From Bdellovibrionales bacterium RIFOXYD12_FULL_39_22 (GTDB lineage: Bacteria > Bdellovibrionota > Bacteriovoracia > Bacteriovoracales > Bacteriovoracaceae): a stretch of DNA of 55,611 nucleotides. The notes beneath the pieces are model-generated. The model was given only the letters and a program-made list of their open reading frames with translations, was not told the DNA's origin and did not search any database. This document shows, piece by piece, positions 46,268 to 55,247 of this stretch; the first letter of the stretch is position 1; each line of letters starts with the position of its first letter. The position numbers and the translations under genes are program-made. The stretch covers positions 1-55,611 of the forward strand of contig MEQL01000010.1 in assembly GCA_001770205.1 (NCBI GenBank), read 5' to 3'.

Positions 46268-46297
46268 GTGACAATATTTTATTAGATTTGCTACTAT
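46268..46297 (+). promoter_or_regulatory. Promoter candidate for the epimerase-like gene
   Basis: GTGACA (46268-46273), 18 bases, TACTAT (46292-46297), in the 93-base gap between divergent genes. A start near 46304 would give a short leader with AGGGAGG before the GTG at 46338. The match is moderate. Confidence 0.3.
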
Positions 46298-46337
46298 TTT
46301 AAAAGAACGATCTACTATTACTCAGGGAGGAACAGTC

Positions 46338-47312
46338 GTGAATGTATTAGTTACTGGTGCCAATGGTTTTTTAGGCCATTGGCTGGTTCAGGCCCTATGT
46401 AGAGAAGGCCATACTGTAAAGGCCATGCTTTCTACCTCCAACAAGCAATCTTCTCTTCAAGAATTACCTTGCAAAATAGTCCATGGTGATATCACCCAAA
46501 TTGAAAGCATCTCTTCTTTTTTTCCCGGAGTGGATGCCGTCTTTCACCTTGCAGCGGCCATCAGCTTTAAAAAGGCAGATAATAATAAACTGTATGCCGT
46601 CAATGTTGATGGAACGAGAAATATTGTTACCTTATGCCTATCGAATAAAATTGCTAAATTAATTCATCTCTCTTCCGTAGTGGCCATCGGTGCTTCTTCA
46701 AATTCGCAGACCTTACTCAATGAGCAATCTATTAACCATCTGGCCACCTTAAACGTTGCAAGCATTCAATCAAAAATATTAGGTGAAAAGATTGTACTCT
46801 CGGCGTGTCAAGAAAAGGGACTAAATGCCACCATTCTTAATCCCAGTCTTATCTATGGCGCAGGAGATGCCAAAAAAGCGATGCGACATAGCTCTGTGCA
46901 AGCAGCACGCGGGAAACTCCCTTTTTACACTGATGGAGGAGTAAGTATTGTAGCGGTAGAAGATGTTGTGGCCGCAATTTTATCGGCCTGGCAAAAAGGA
47001 AAATCTGGCCAACGCTATATTCTTAGCGGAGATAACATTACTAATCAGGAACTTTTTTTTTCTATCTCTAAACAGGCCAACGCAAAACCACCTAAAACCA
47101 AACTCCCGAATGCTCTTCTTCTCTCGCTTGCTCATCTTGCAGATTTTTTTAGAATTGATGGAATGCTTAGTATTGAAAATGTTAAAATTGCCACGATGTA
47201 TCACTGGTATGATAATTCAAAGGCAAAGCGCGAACTTGATTTCCATCCTCGTCCTGCACTAGAGGCAATAAAAAATTCTGTCTCCTGGATGCGTGAAAAT
47301 GGTTATTTCTAG
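46338..47312 (+). CDS. NAD-dependent epimerase/dihydroflavonol-reductase-like protein with altered active site
   Basis: A 324-residue extended SDR of the 3-beta-HSD/dihydroflavonol reductase/HpnA group. TGANGFLG at residues 7-14 binds the dinucleotide; VFHLAA and NVDGTRN are family marks; LSSVVAIG holds the Ser. At the Tyr-x-x-x-Lys position the sequence reads SIQSK, so Lys is kept but Tyr is replaced by Ser. Either the residue is supplied elsewhere or the enzyme is not a normal reductase. It starts at GTG with AGGGAGG seven bases upstream. Its stop overlaps that of the convergent gene in a CTAG. Confidence 0.8.
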   Translation: MNVLVTGANGFLGHWLVQALCREGHTVKAMLSTSNKQSSLQELPCKIVHGDITQIESISSFFPGVDAVFHLAAAISFKKADNNKLYAVNVDGTRNIVTLCLSNKIAKLIHLSSVVAIGASSNSQTLLNEQSINHLATLNVASIQSKILGEKIVLSACQEKGLNATILNPSLIYGAGDAKKAMRHSSVQAARGKLPFYTDGGVSIVAVEDVVAAILSAWQKGKSGQRYILSGDNITNQELFFSISKQANAKPPKTKLPNALLLSLAHLADFFRIDGMLSIENVKIATMYHWYDNSKAKRELDFHPRPALEAIKNSVSWMRENGYF

Positions 47313-48424
47313 TTAACCGCAAAAAAACCAACACCCCATTCCCGCACTTCAAAACCTTCTTGCCCATCTATTGATGCAATTTGGCGTTCACTAATAGGAT
47401 AATTCCAGCTCTCTGTCGGCCGTTGGGCAAATTTTCCTAGTTGCTGATTGCCGCTACTTTCTTTCGTTAAAATAATAAATAACAGCCTAGTTATTTTAGA
47501 TGGGACCGGAGTAATTGCGAATTCTGCAATCTTTTTTAGCTCTCTATCCACTTGCGGATAGACGCAGTATTCTTTTGAGGGTGGCATCTTAACCGACCAA
47601 TACTCTTTGAAATCATTTACCTCATTTTGTCTAAAATCTAAGCGATATAAAATCGATTCTAGTCTCGGCATTAACTCATTTCTCTCCACACAAAAACCTT
47701 TAATTGACTGCAGCGCTTCCATTCCTAGACGATAATCATAGAACATATAGGGATACTCTACGCCCTCTACTTTCAATCGCTGATTTTCTAAAAAACGCAA
47801 TTGATGGCCACTTTCAACTGCGGCCGGAATAGCGGCAAGTAGATTGGCATCTTCTGCAAATGTAATTTTAAAATTAATCTCTTGTCCTGGCCTCCCCGAA
47901 AAATAGACGTTAGGTTTGCCGGCCACAAAAGGGCCATGCCCAGGGTATGCCCCGCCATCAATGCCCCCACTATTCCATGCACCGGGATAGGAAAAGTTGT
48001 TATAGTTTCTATATCCGTAAGATGGCCACCAACCAGAACTTCCATCGTAATAAGAGGGCGGCCTTAGCATATTACATTCAATACAATCATTCATCCAAGA
48101 TGGCCTATAGGGAGATGGTGGCATCATCCAAGAAGTGTTGTTCATGTAACTAGGATATACTGAAGGATAAGGATAAAGCGGAGTCCCACCCATAGGAGCT
48201 CCGTAAGTACGCATTTGCGCCATGCAAAGAGTTCCGCAGGCACCAGGTATCATTCCAACTGAAAAAACTGTGCGCGCCGAAAATAATAGTAAAAATGTTA
48301 TCGAAAAAAATACCGCCAGATTCTTCCAGCTATACAACAAATAAGAAAATACTAAAACGACAAACGCTACAGTTTGAGATAAAATGCCAACGTCACTACC
48401 TACAAACAACGAAGGAAATATCAT
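47309..48424 (-). CDS. Membrane protein with Tyr/Pro/Gly-rich segment, unknown function
   Basis: A 371-residue protein of no family I recognise. Two hydrophobic helices (about 10-31 and 36-57) are followed by a low-complexity segment, residues 70-165, rich in Tyr, Pro, Gly, Trp and Met with four Cys. The C-terminal 200 residues are mixed alpha/beta and contain a few more Cys. The helices could be a membrane anchor with the rest outside; the aromatic segment might mediate self-association or wall contact. GGAG precedes the ATG by a normal distance. It follows the 48464-49660 gene by 39 bases and may share its transcript. Confidence 0.65.
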   Translation of the reverse strand: MIFPSLFVGSDVGILSQTVAFVVLVFSYLLYSWKNLAVFFSITFLLLFSARTVFSVGMIPGACGTLCMAQMRTYGAPMGGTPLYPYPSVYPSYMNNTSWMMPPSPYRPSWMNDCIECNMLRPPSYYDGSSGWWPSYGYRNYNNFSYPGAWNSGGIDGGAYPGHGPFVAGKPNVYFSGRPGQEINFKITFAEDANLLAAIPAAVESGHQLRFLENQRLKVEGVEYPYMFYDYRLGMEALQSIKGFCVERNELMPRLESILYRLDFRQNEVNDFKEYWSVKMPPSKEYCVYPQVDRELKKIAEFAITPVPSKITRLLFIILTKESSGNQQLGKFAQRPTESWNYPISERQIASIDGQEGFEVREWGVGFFAVN

Positions 48425-48463
48425 AAAAAATTCTCCAATCTTTAATAACTACACCCCAACTCT

Positions 48464-49660
48464 CTATGTTGATTCTACCTCTAATTTTTTTTCTTTAAAA
48501 TTCAGGTAAAAACTATCAGTCACTTTTATGTCGTTGAATTGTGTTGCACTTATATTGGCAACAACAGGAATCCTACGCTCCACGGCCGCTAAAATAGGAT
48601 GGCCTAAAATATTTGAATCCCGAGTAAAAATTACCTTTTGCCTAAAATCAAGATTATAAATGTCCTCTACCAATGGCCTTTCCATTAAGTAGGCAAAATC
48701 TTCCACCTTTCCCTGAAAAACTCCGGTGCCAATAAAATAAGGTTCCGCACTTATCTTCATAAAAGAAGTTGGCAGCGAAAAATTCTCCTTTTTATTAATA
48801 ATTGTCGCAAGTTTAATATGTTTTTTTACAATATCACTCATCCAATTCTTGTTGGCGGTCATTGCCAAAAAATCCACAAAGTCTTGATCATGGCCATATC
48901 GTCTATGAAGTTTGCAAAAAAGATAAAAGTAGTGAAAAATAAAGTACCAATTTTTAAATGCCAAGGCCGTAGTACCACTCTCGTTAAATTTTTTACTTTT
49001 TCTGAAACAAAATGCCGACCATTCTACTTTCAAACTTCCCCATAAAGAGCGTGATTTCTTCCATTGATCACGCTGCACTAAAATTTTGGCCACCAGGTCG
49101 TTGGTAAAAATGGTCTCTACCATCTGCTCAGGGATTTTTACTGCTTGAAAAAGATAAATCTCATTACAAGAAAGTCCCATTTCCAATAGCATGTATTCAC
49201 CAGAACTCTTAAAGTGTTTATTCCATAAAATAAAAAATTCACGCACCCATTCAATATGTGGAAGTTCTCCAACCTGCGTATAATCAGTTAACACTATATG
49301 GCCATTTGGATGGTTAATATAAAAAAAATTACCAACTGCCAAAATTGTTAAGTGATACTCATAGGCAATCTGCTTTTGCAAAATAATTTCTGCCACCTGA
49401 GACTGTCCGGCCACTTTTATCTGTGCCGTCTCATAACTATCTCTAGTTTTTATGTCCTTAACACTAATGCTTTTTCCTGATAATAGTTGATTAGCAGACC
49501 CCTCACCAACAAGTGCTGAACGCAAAATACAAGTATGTTGGGCCAAAAATTTATTCAGCATTGACTCATCTGAACTTTGTAAAAAAGGAGGGATAAATTT
49601 AAACAAAATTGCATCCTCAGATAATTGCTTTATTATTTTGAATTTCTCACTAGAATGCAT
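48464..49660 (-). CDS. Shortened, divergent PEP-synthase-like protein (third copy)
   Basis: A 398-residue protein that I read as a reduced relative of the two dikinase-like enzymes of the island. GEGSANQLLSGKSIS near residue 52 matches the GxGExLVSGxV turn of the ATP-grasp domain; HIEWVREFF and MLLEMGLSCNEIYLFQAV mirror the end of that domain; and ILGHPILAAVERRIPVVANI near 352-370 matches the mobile domain with its His at about 354. The N-terminal lid with the VRSS motif and most of the central domain are missing. It may be inactive or work with a partner. No strong ribosome-binding site precedes the ATG. The family call rests on motif order only. Confidence 0.6.
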   Translation of the reverse strand: MHSSEKFKIIKQLSEDAILFKFIPPFLQSSDESMLNKFLAQHTCILRSALVGEGSANQLLSGKSISVKDIKTRDSYETAQIKVAGQSQVAEIILQKQIAYEYHLTILAVGNFFYINHPNGHIVLTDYTQVGELPHIEWVREFFILWNKHFKSSGEYMLLEMGLSCNEIYLFQAVKIPEQMVETIFTNDLVAKILVQRDQWKKSRSLWGSLKVEWSAFCFRKSKKFNESGTTALAFKNWYFIFHYFYLFCKLHRRYGHDQDFVDFLAMTANKNWMSDIVKKHIKLATIINKKENFSLPTSFMKISAEPYFIGTGVFQGKVEDFAYLMERPLVEDIYNLDFRQKVIFTRDSNILGHPILAAVERRIPVVANISATQFNDIKVTDSFYLNFKEKKLEVEST

Positions 49661-49708
49661 ATATAATATATTCTAAATCCTCGTGAGTTCTTTTTCAAGG
49701 AGTGATAA

Positions 49709-50788
49709 ATGAGAGTACTTTTTTTTACTTTTTCTCTTATAATCTCTTTCTTATTGGCGGCCGAATCTACCTCAAATACTCTTCTTTCACAAATTGGCCC
49801 AGTACTAACGCCTCCTGTGGAATACAACGGACAAATCTATTTTATGGCCACCACGGGAGTGCTCTATAAGGCAGATTACGCTCTAGCTAAGGCAGAAAAA
49901 GTTTTTCAAACAGAAAAAAGCTCTATAGCTCCGATTTTAATTGATGAATCAGTTGCCTATCTCGGTGAAGGCATTCATGAAGATATTAAAACCAATTTTT
50001 ACGCTTTCGATTTACAAAAAGAGAAAATTAAATTTCAACTTTCCATTCAAGGACACATAGAACGTGCTCCGCTAATTACCGAGCATGCAATATATCTAGG
50101 CCTAGGCCCAGGAGGCATAATGGCCTTAGATAAAAAAAATGGTCGGGAAATTTGGAGAATAGAAAAAATCAAACAAGGCAAACTTCATGTTGATGCTCGG
50201 CCAGTTGTTTACAACGAAGATATCTGCTTTCCATCTATTTATGAATTTAAAGGCATTGTCTGTCTGAATCATAAAAATGGGAAACCTGCTTTTTTTCTTG
50301 AACTAGGAAAAAGTCCTAAATCCCAAGTGGTTCTATCAGGGAAACGACTTGTTGGAATGGCCATGGAGGCCAACATGATAGAAACGAAGTGGGAATCGCC
50401 TGCTGCCCTTTATGTAATAAACCTGGCCAGCAAAAAAAAGGAAATTGAAATCGATTTACGCGGATATAGTTTTAGTGCGCCTCTACTGCTAAACGACGAA
50501 GAGGCCTTCGTGGCCCTTTCGACAGGCGATCTTCTCTTAATACAATTGAGTGACGGTAAAATTTCCTACATCGGTGAAATGCAAGGACCAATAACATCCA
50601 ATCCTTTTTTCAAAGATGGTGCCTATTGTGCGATTAGTATTATGGGCCGTCTGGCCTGTTTTACCCGATTAAAAGAAAAATTTGAGCTGATACGTGATCA
50701 AAGTTTAGTTCAAAATATTATTGGAGAAATAGGATATATCAACGATAAATTTTATGCTCCCTCTCGAATGGGATATCTACTTTTTTAG
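49709..50788 (+). CDS. Exported PQQ-like beta-propeller protein
   Basis: A 359-residue protein with a signal peptide (residues 1-18, cleavage after LLAA). The mature part is built of repeats of about 45 residues, such as GGIMALDKKNGREIWRI and the PLITEHAIYLGL strand pattern, the signature of WD40/PQQ-type propellers without cofactor residues I can point to. Likely periplasmic or outer-membrane associated, as with BamB-type scaffold proteins. AAGGAG precedes the ATG by six bases. It heads a three-gene run with 50799 and 51118. Confidence 0.75.
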   Translation: MRVLFFTFSLIISFLLAAESTSNTLLSQIGPVLTPPVEYNGQIYFMATTGVLYKADYALAKAEKVFQTEKSSIAPILIDESVAYLGEGIHEDIKTNFYAFDLQKEKIKFQLSIQGHIERAPLITEHAIYLGLGPGGIMALDKKNGREIWRIEKIKQGKLHVDARPVVYNEDICFPSIYEFKGIVCLNHKNGKPAFFLELGKSPKSQVVLSGKRLVGMAMEANMIETKWESPAALYVINLASKKKEIEIDLRGYSFSAPLLLNDEEAFVALSTGDLLLIQLSDGKISYIGEMQGPITSNPFFKDGAYCAISIMGRLACFTRLKEKFELIRDQSLVQNIIGEIGYINDKFYAPSRMGYLLF

Positions 50789-50798
50789 GAAGTAATCT

Positions 50799-51116
50799 AT
50801 GAAAATATTAATTATTTTATTCTCTCTTTTAACCGTAAACGCCCACGCTAAAAAAATCACCTCCTCGACCCTTCAAGGAAAAGTTTTAGCACAAAATTGT
50901 AATGGCCCAGCACAAATTTGGATCTCACAAAAAAGCACTCTTTTATATCAAGCAGAGGCCCCACTAAATGCCACTTTTGAATTTCATCTACTTCCGGGAG
51001 AATATGAAATCGTTGGTAACACAATTGATAATTGTCTGGCCAAACAGACCTTTACTATTGCCAAAGATGAAATAAAAAAAATAACACTCGAGCTACTAAA
51101 AAAAGCTGGCCTGTGA
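50799..51116 (+). CDS. Small exported beta-sandwich protein
   Basis: A 105-residue protein with a signal peptide ending at NAHA before residue 18. The mature 87 residues look like one carboxypeptidase-regulatory-type beta-sandwich: a GKVLAQNCNGPAQIWI opening strand, LLPGEYEIVGN near residue 67, and a closing strand ITLELL. Two Cys may form a disulfide. AGGAAG precedes the ATG. It lies 10 bases after the propeller gene and one base before the next gene, so the three are probably expressed together. The function is unknown. Confidence 0.7.
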   Translation: MKILIILFSLLTVNAHAKKITSSTLQGKVLAQNCNGPAQIWISQKSTLLYQAEAPLNATFEFHLLPGEYEIVGNTIDNCLAKQTFTIAKDEIKKITLELLKKAGL

Positions 51117-51117
51117 A

Positions 51118-52800
51118 ATGTACTCTCACAAAAATGTTTCTCGTGAAGTTAGTGAGACTCCTAAACTAATTGCTTTTGTTGGATCTGATTTTTATTGCTG
51201 GAAAAGTATTAAGAAATTATATAAACGCAACTATCCACATATTGATTTTGAATTTAACCATATCAATCTTCCCTCTCCACAACAAAAGATCAAAACACTT
51301 ATTCATGCACTATCATTAAAAAAATATCAAATTATCTATTTAGAATATAGTGAAAATATTCCCGAGATGCTCCGCCTGGCCAACAATATCCGGCGCGCCC
51401 CAGAGACGGCGGAAGCTGTTGTCGTGGCGCTCTTTGAAGAACTAGGTACTCTTTCGGCCAAACAAACTCTTGCCATTAATTTATCATTTGGTATCTATCT
51501 GAACTTTAGTAAAAATGACGATGTAACCAGTGTAGCTACACATCCAATGGCCATTGCCTTCCCAAACATTAATATCGATACTGGATATAAGATTGTTCGA
51601 ACAGAACTACCGACCGAGGCAGTAACTATTTTTAAAATCGGCTACTATTCTGAAAACTATCTCCACTTAGAGTGTGACTATGATTTTAAAGAGGGCCTCT
51701 GCGTAAAGCTAAAAACTACAACTGAAAGCACCATTCCCATAACTAACCACTTTATTGTACGTAGAAAACGCGACTTCAATTTGTATAGTAATTTCAAATA
51801 CGCTTATGATTTTGAATATGATAATTCTTTGCACGGACAACTAAGCAAGTTGGACGCTAAAATTTTACATTTAGAGCAAAAGCTCTCGGCCAATCCTCAT
51901 GATTTAAATATAAAATATGATCTAAGTGATGCTAAATGCCTACGAGTTTCTGTTTATGAGCTATCTCAGAGCGAATTACAAGAGCGAGATGCCAGCATTA
52001 AAGAATTTATTAAACTAAATATGCCCAACTCTGTATCAAAGAAAACGCGTTTGTTAATCTTTGATAATAAAATGCGTTTTCTTTTCAGTGAACCTGGACA
52101 TATGGATGAATTTCCTTTTTCCTGTCGCTATTTGGCAAATCCAGTTATTGGAGAAAGTTGCATTTTTCGGCGAACCGATCCTAGTGTGGTGGCAATCCAA
52201 CTTGATGAAGTAAATATTTCACAAACAACAGTTAGTGAAATGATTTTGCAAATCAAATCCAACATGCAGAAACAACCGTTTATTATTATATTTAATAGTC
52301 TTGAATGCTCAGATAACTTGCAAAAAAAATTTTCCTACAACTCAATTTTGGCCACCGAAAGTGATTTAAATTTTGAATTTATTAAACAGGCCATGCAAAT
52401 CTTCGAGCATAAAATGGGCAAGCAAGTAACCGCTTTACATCCCATAAATCCTGATGCTGAACGACGCTTTTATGTTAGTAAATATGCACTGGCCAGTGAA
52501 GGATATTATAGTCATGCCATAACTATTCGCGCATTAAGTGTGACCGACATAATTTTTTCCTGCTCTGATAAAATTCCACTCAACACCTCTTTTTATATTA
52601 AATCACCAGTAAAAATGACTGTCACTATTACGAATCCACGAGAGGGAAAAAGAATGGTACCAGAAAATGGTGAATACTACGGCCTAATCAGTGGAGTGAC
52701 GGAGCAAGATACCGCTACTTTAAAAAATTACATACACGAATTAATGACGCACTATAATGAGAAAAAAAAATATACATTAAGATATCTACACCGTAATTAG
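51118..52800 (+). CDS. Unknown 560-residue protein, possible receiver-like and PilZ-like ends
   Basis: No family recognised with certainty. Residues 15-130 alternate short strands and helices like a response-regulator receiver fold (LIAFVGSDFYCW, IIYLEYSE, AVVVALFEE), but the phospho-acceptor Asp pattern is not convincing. Residues 445-550 are beta-rich and could be a degenerate PilZ-type domain without its Arg motif. A coiled segment lies near residue 245. No signal peptide is visible. It begins one base after the small exported protein gene, and its stop lies 3 bases from the stop of the convergent chemotaxis receptor. Confidence 0.6.
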   Translation: MYSHKNVSREVSETPKLIAFVGSDFYCWKSIKKLYKRNYPHIDFEFNHINLPSPQQKIKTLIHALSLKKYQIIYLEYSENIPEMLRLANNIRRAPETAEAVVVALFEELGTLSAKQTLAINLSFGIYLNFSKNDDVTSVATHPMAIAFPNINIDTGYKIVRTELPTEAVTIFKIGYYSENYLHLECDYDFKEGLCVKLKTTTESTIPITNHFIVRRKRDFNLYSNFKYAYDFEYDNSLHGQLSKLDAKILHLEQKLSANPHDLNIKYDLSDAKCLRVSVYELSQSELQERDASIKEFIKLNMPNSVSKKTRLLIFDNKMRFLFSEPGHMDEFPFSCRYLANPVIGESCIFRRTDPSVVAIQLDEVNISQTTVSEMILQIKSNMQKQPFIIIFNSLECSDNLQKKFSYNSILATESDLNFEFIKQAMQIFEHKMGKQVTALHPINPDAERRFYVSKYALASEGYYSHAITIRALSVTDIIFSCSDKIPLNTSFYIKSPVKMTVTITNPREGKRMVPENGEYYGLISGVTEQDTATLKNYIHELMTHYNEKKKYTLRYLHRN

Positions 52801-52803
52801 ATC

Positions 52804-54636
52804 TCATAGACGAAATTGCTTAACATAGTTGGCCAATTGATCGGCCAGATGGGCCATCTCTTGTGTGGCATTGCGCACTTGTTCGGCACCTTGAGCAGTC
52901 TCTTGGGCCACTCGCCGCACCCCACCGATATTACTATTAATTTCTGCAATACCGGTTCCTGCTTCTTTAAGCGAGGCCAAAACTTCTTCTTCAATATTTT
53001 TTGCCAAATTATTTATAGTGCGCGAAACATTATCAGTTCCTTGGGCAGCCCCGGAGATAGAATTAGAGATATCGTGTGCCGTTGTAGTCTGTTGTTCCAT
53101 GGCCAGCGAAATATTTTTAGTTATCTCCCCAACCTCTTTATTCATTGTAGCAATTTTATTATTGGCATCCACCACTTTAGAGGTCTGTCTTTGAATCTGC
53201 TCAATTTGCTTTGCAATATTTTTGGTGGCATCACTGGTCTGTCTGGCCAAATCTTTTACTTCGTTAGCAACCACCGCAAATCCTCGTCCGGCCTCTCCGG
53301 CCCTTGCCGCCTCAATGGTGGCATTAATGGCCAAAAGATTGGTCTGTTCTGCGATAGCATTTATAACTTTAATAATATTTCCAATATCTTTAGCAGATTG
53401 ACTTAACGCTGCCATTTTAGAGTTCGCATCATCGCTGCTTTTAATGGATGCTTCCGCGAGATTTAGTGCTTTGCTACAACTGGCCGATACTTCCTGAATA
53501 GATGCAGATAACTGTTCCACCGCTCCGGCCACCGAACTAACACTACTGGCCATCTCTTCGGAGGCCGCTGCGATATCAGTGCTATTTTGTGACATATGTT
53601 TTGCCGCATCGGAGATAGTGTTTACATTAGCAAATACTTGTTCAGAAACGGTAGAGGCCACTGTCGCCTGATTGGTCAATTCATCTGCTCCAGAGGCCAT
53701 TTGCTCAGAAGTCGAGGAGAGACGAGAACTTTCTTGCAGCATTGAATTAGATGCTACTTTAATATCCGACACGATACTGCGAAGTCCGTTTATCATAAGA
53801 GCAAGGGAGCTATAAAGACTTCGCTTATCCGCTTTGGAGGTATCCATATAGACTGTCAAATTACCGGCCGCTATTTCGTTAGCAACTTCGGCCATATCCT
53901 TCGGCTCGCCACCTAAAAAAGTAACAATGTTACGCGCCACCAATAAAGATAAAAACATAGTTAAAATAAATAGTACCGTTGACAGTACTATTAAAATCCT
54001 AGTGGCGCTTTTTTCATGTGCCTCCGCGGCAGCAGAAGATGACTGTGAAAATCCCTCAACAACGTCGACTATCTTTTGTACAATTACGGCAAGCTCTTCT
54101 TTACCTTTTTCTATCTCCAAATAAAGATCACGAGCATCCATTGTATTTTGTTCTACAAGCATCTTAAAAAATTCTCGCCCCTGTTCATCAACAACGCTTT
54201 GCTTTTTTGTTAACTCCTCAATCCCTTGCAGAACTGATTTGAAAATTTCTGCTTTATTAAGATCGCTGGTGTTACGAAGAACCTCTTCCGAAGTCTGCTG
54301 TACAGCACGAATCTCTTTCTCCAAACCGGCCATCCCCTGTGCATAACTATCACTCGCTTTTTGTACATAGTCATTTATATTGAGAAGGCCTGCCGACATG
54401 GCCTTCTCAATCCAAATAGTTTGATCTAGCTGACGCGCTTCAATTTGCATTACCGCCTTTATAATCGGAATATTCTCTTTGGTAATCTCCTGTATGTCGT
54501 CCCCAATAGAGTTCATTTCTCGCAAGGTATATACGACTAGCGATAACATCACGCCTTGAATGGCCAAGGCCATACCGATAATTTTTGTACGAGTAGAAAC
54601 TGCGTTTAACGCAAAGTGAACTATTTTAGTCAGCAT
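52804..54636 (-). CDS. Methyl-accepting chemotaxis protein
   Basis: A 610-residue transmembrane chemoreceptor. TM1 is near residues 17-36 and TM2 near 214-236, enclosing a helical periplasmic domain of about 175 residues of four-helix-bundle type. A HAMP region follows (about 236-290), then the long signalling coiled coil with the hairpin tip [21 protein letters not shown] near 430-450 that contacts CheA and CheW. No CheR-binding pentapeptide is present at the C-terminus. The start ATG has only a distant AAGGG. It is transcribed from a consensus promoter at 54691-54719, divergently from a small exported helical protein that may be its sensing partner. Confidence 0.93.
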   Translation of the reverse strand: MLTKIVHFALNAVSTRTKIIGMALAIQGVMLSLVVYTLREMNSIGDDIQEITKENIPIIKAVMQIEARQLDQTIWIEKAMSAGLLNINDYVQKASDSYAQGMAGLEKEIRAVQQTSEEVLRNTSDLNKAEIFKSVLQGIEELTKKQSVVDEQGREFFKMLVEQNTMDARDLYLEIEKGKEELAVIVQKIVDVVEGFSQSSSAAAEAHEKSATRILIVLSTVLFILTMFLSLLVARNIVTFLGGEPKDMAEVANEIAAGNLTVYMDTSKADKRSLYSSLALMINGLRSIVSDIKVASNSMLQESSRLSSTSEQMASGADELTNQATVASTVSEQVFANVNTISDAAKHMSQNSTDIAAASEEMASSVSSVAGAVEQLSASIQEVSASCSKALNLAEASIKSSDDANSKMAALSQSAKDIGNIIKVINAIAEQTNLLAINATIEAARAGEAGRGFAVVANEVKDLARQTSDATKNIAKQIEQIQRQTSKVVDANNKIATMNKEVGEITKNISLAMEQQTTTAHDISNSISGAAQGTDNVSRTINNLAKNIEEEVLASLKEAGTGIAEINSNIGGVRRVAQETAQGAEQVRNATQEMAHLADQLANYVKQFRL

Positions 54637-54681
54637 ATAAAAAAAATACCCTTAGGATATAAAATTTTAGCGAATTACTAT

Positions 54682-54698
54682 CCTTTAATAATTAAAGG
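54682..54698. repeat. 17-base palindrome over the chemoreceptor -10 box
   Basis: CCTTTAAT-A-ATTAAAGG is a perfect palindrome with a single central base. The -10 box TTTAAT of the chemoreceptor promoter lies in its right arm. A one-base loop makes a hairpin unlikely, so a dimeric repressor site is the better reading. Confidence 0.5.
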
Positions 54699-54719
54699 CG
54701 ATTTATATTTTTTTGTCAA
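54691..54719 (-). promoter_or_regulatory. Promoter of the chemotaxis receptor gene
   Basis: Perfect TTGACA (54714-54719), 17 bases, then TTTAAT (54691-54696, five of six), minus strand. The leader would be about 48 bases. A weaker plus-strand pair TTGTCA (54713-54718), 19 bases, TATGAT (54738-54743) overlaps it and could serve the gene at 54777. Confidence 0.65.
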
Positions 54720-54776
54720 ACGGCCAAAAAATAAGTGTATGATTACAACTTAAACATCTTTTCAAGGAGGATTTTC

Positions 54777-55178
54777 GTGAAACTAGTAGTAGCAGTTTTT
54801 ATGGTATTAACTTTTTTTGGTGAAGTAGTTTTGGCCGATTCATGCGGTGAAATAAAAGGCGGCATAGTCACTGTACGTGATTCATTGATTAAAATGTTAA
54901 ACGATAAAAAATTACGGACTCCCGAACAAAAAAAACTGGTCAAAGACACCTCTGATCGAGTAACTATGCTAATCGATCAAATGACCTATCCAGCAGAGAA
55001 AAAGACCGACTATGAAAAAATTAAATCAGAATGGGCCATGTTCAAAAAAATCAGAGAAGAACAAGTCGTTCCATATATAGAAGCAGGCAGAGATGAGGAA
55101 GCAAAAAAGCTTGCTCAAGGCGAGCAGAAGGTCCGTCTAATGAATGTTATGAAGTGGTGCGGAGAGTTGAGGAAGTAG
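54777..55178 (+). CDS. Small exported helical protein, four-helix-bundle sensor-like
   Basis: A 133-residue protein with a signal peptide (KLVVAVFMVLTFFGEVVLA, cleavage before DSCGE). The GTG at 54777 has a perfect AAGGAGG six bases upstream and gives this N-terminus; an in-frame ATG 42 bases earlier does not. The mature part is all helical. Its second half (SEWAMFKKIREEQVVPYIEAG, then EEAKKLAQGEQKVRLMNV) resembles the last two helices of chemoreceptor four-helix-bundle sensor domains. Two Cys could pair. The divergent chemoreceptor gene is 140 bases away with a shared control region. It may be a soluble periplasmic partner; this is inference. Confidence 0.7.
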   Translation: MKLVVAVFMVLTFFGEVVLADSCGEIKGGIVTVRDSLIKMLNDKKLRTPEQKKLVKDTSDRVTMLIDQMTYPAEKKTDYEKIKSEWAMFKKIREEQVVPYIEAGRDEEAKKLAQGEQKVRLMNVMKWCGELRK

Positions 55179-55202
55179 CCTTTGGGCCAATTTGTTATAC
55201 AT

Positions 55203-55242
55203 TTGCCGGAGTGGAAACAAAAAAAATACTGTGCTCCGGCAA
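55203..55242. repeat. Inverted repeat behind the small exported protein gene
   Basis: TTGCCGGAG (55203-55211) and CTCCGGCAA (55234-55242) form a 9-base G/C-rich stem with a 22-base A-rich loop. There is no T-run on either side, so it is not a standard terminator. It could protect the 3' end of one or both converging transcripts. Confidence 0.45.
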
Positions 55243-55247
55243 TAATC

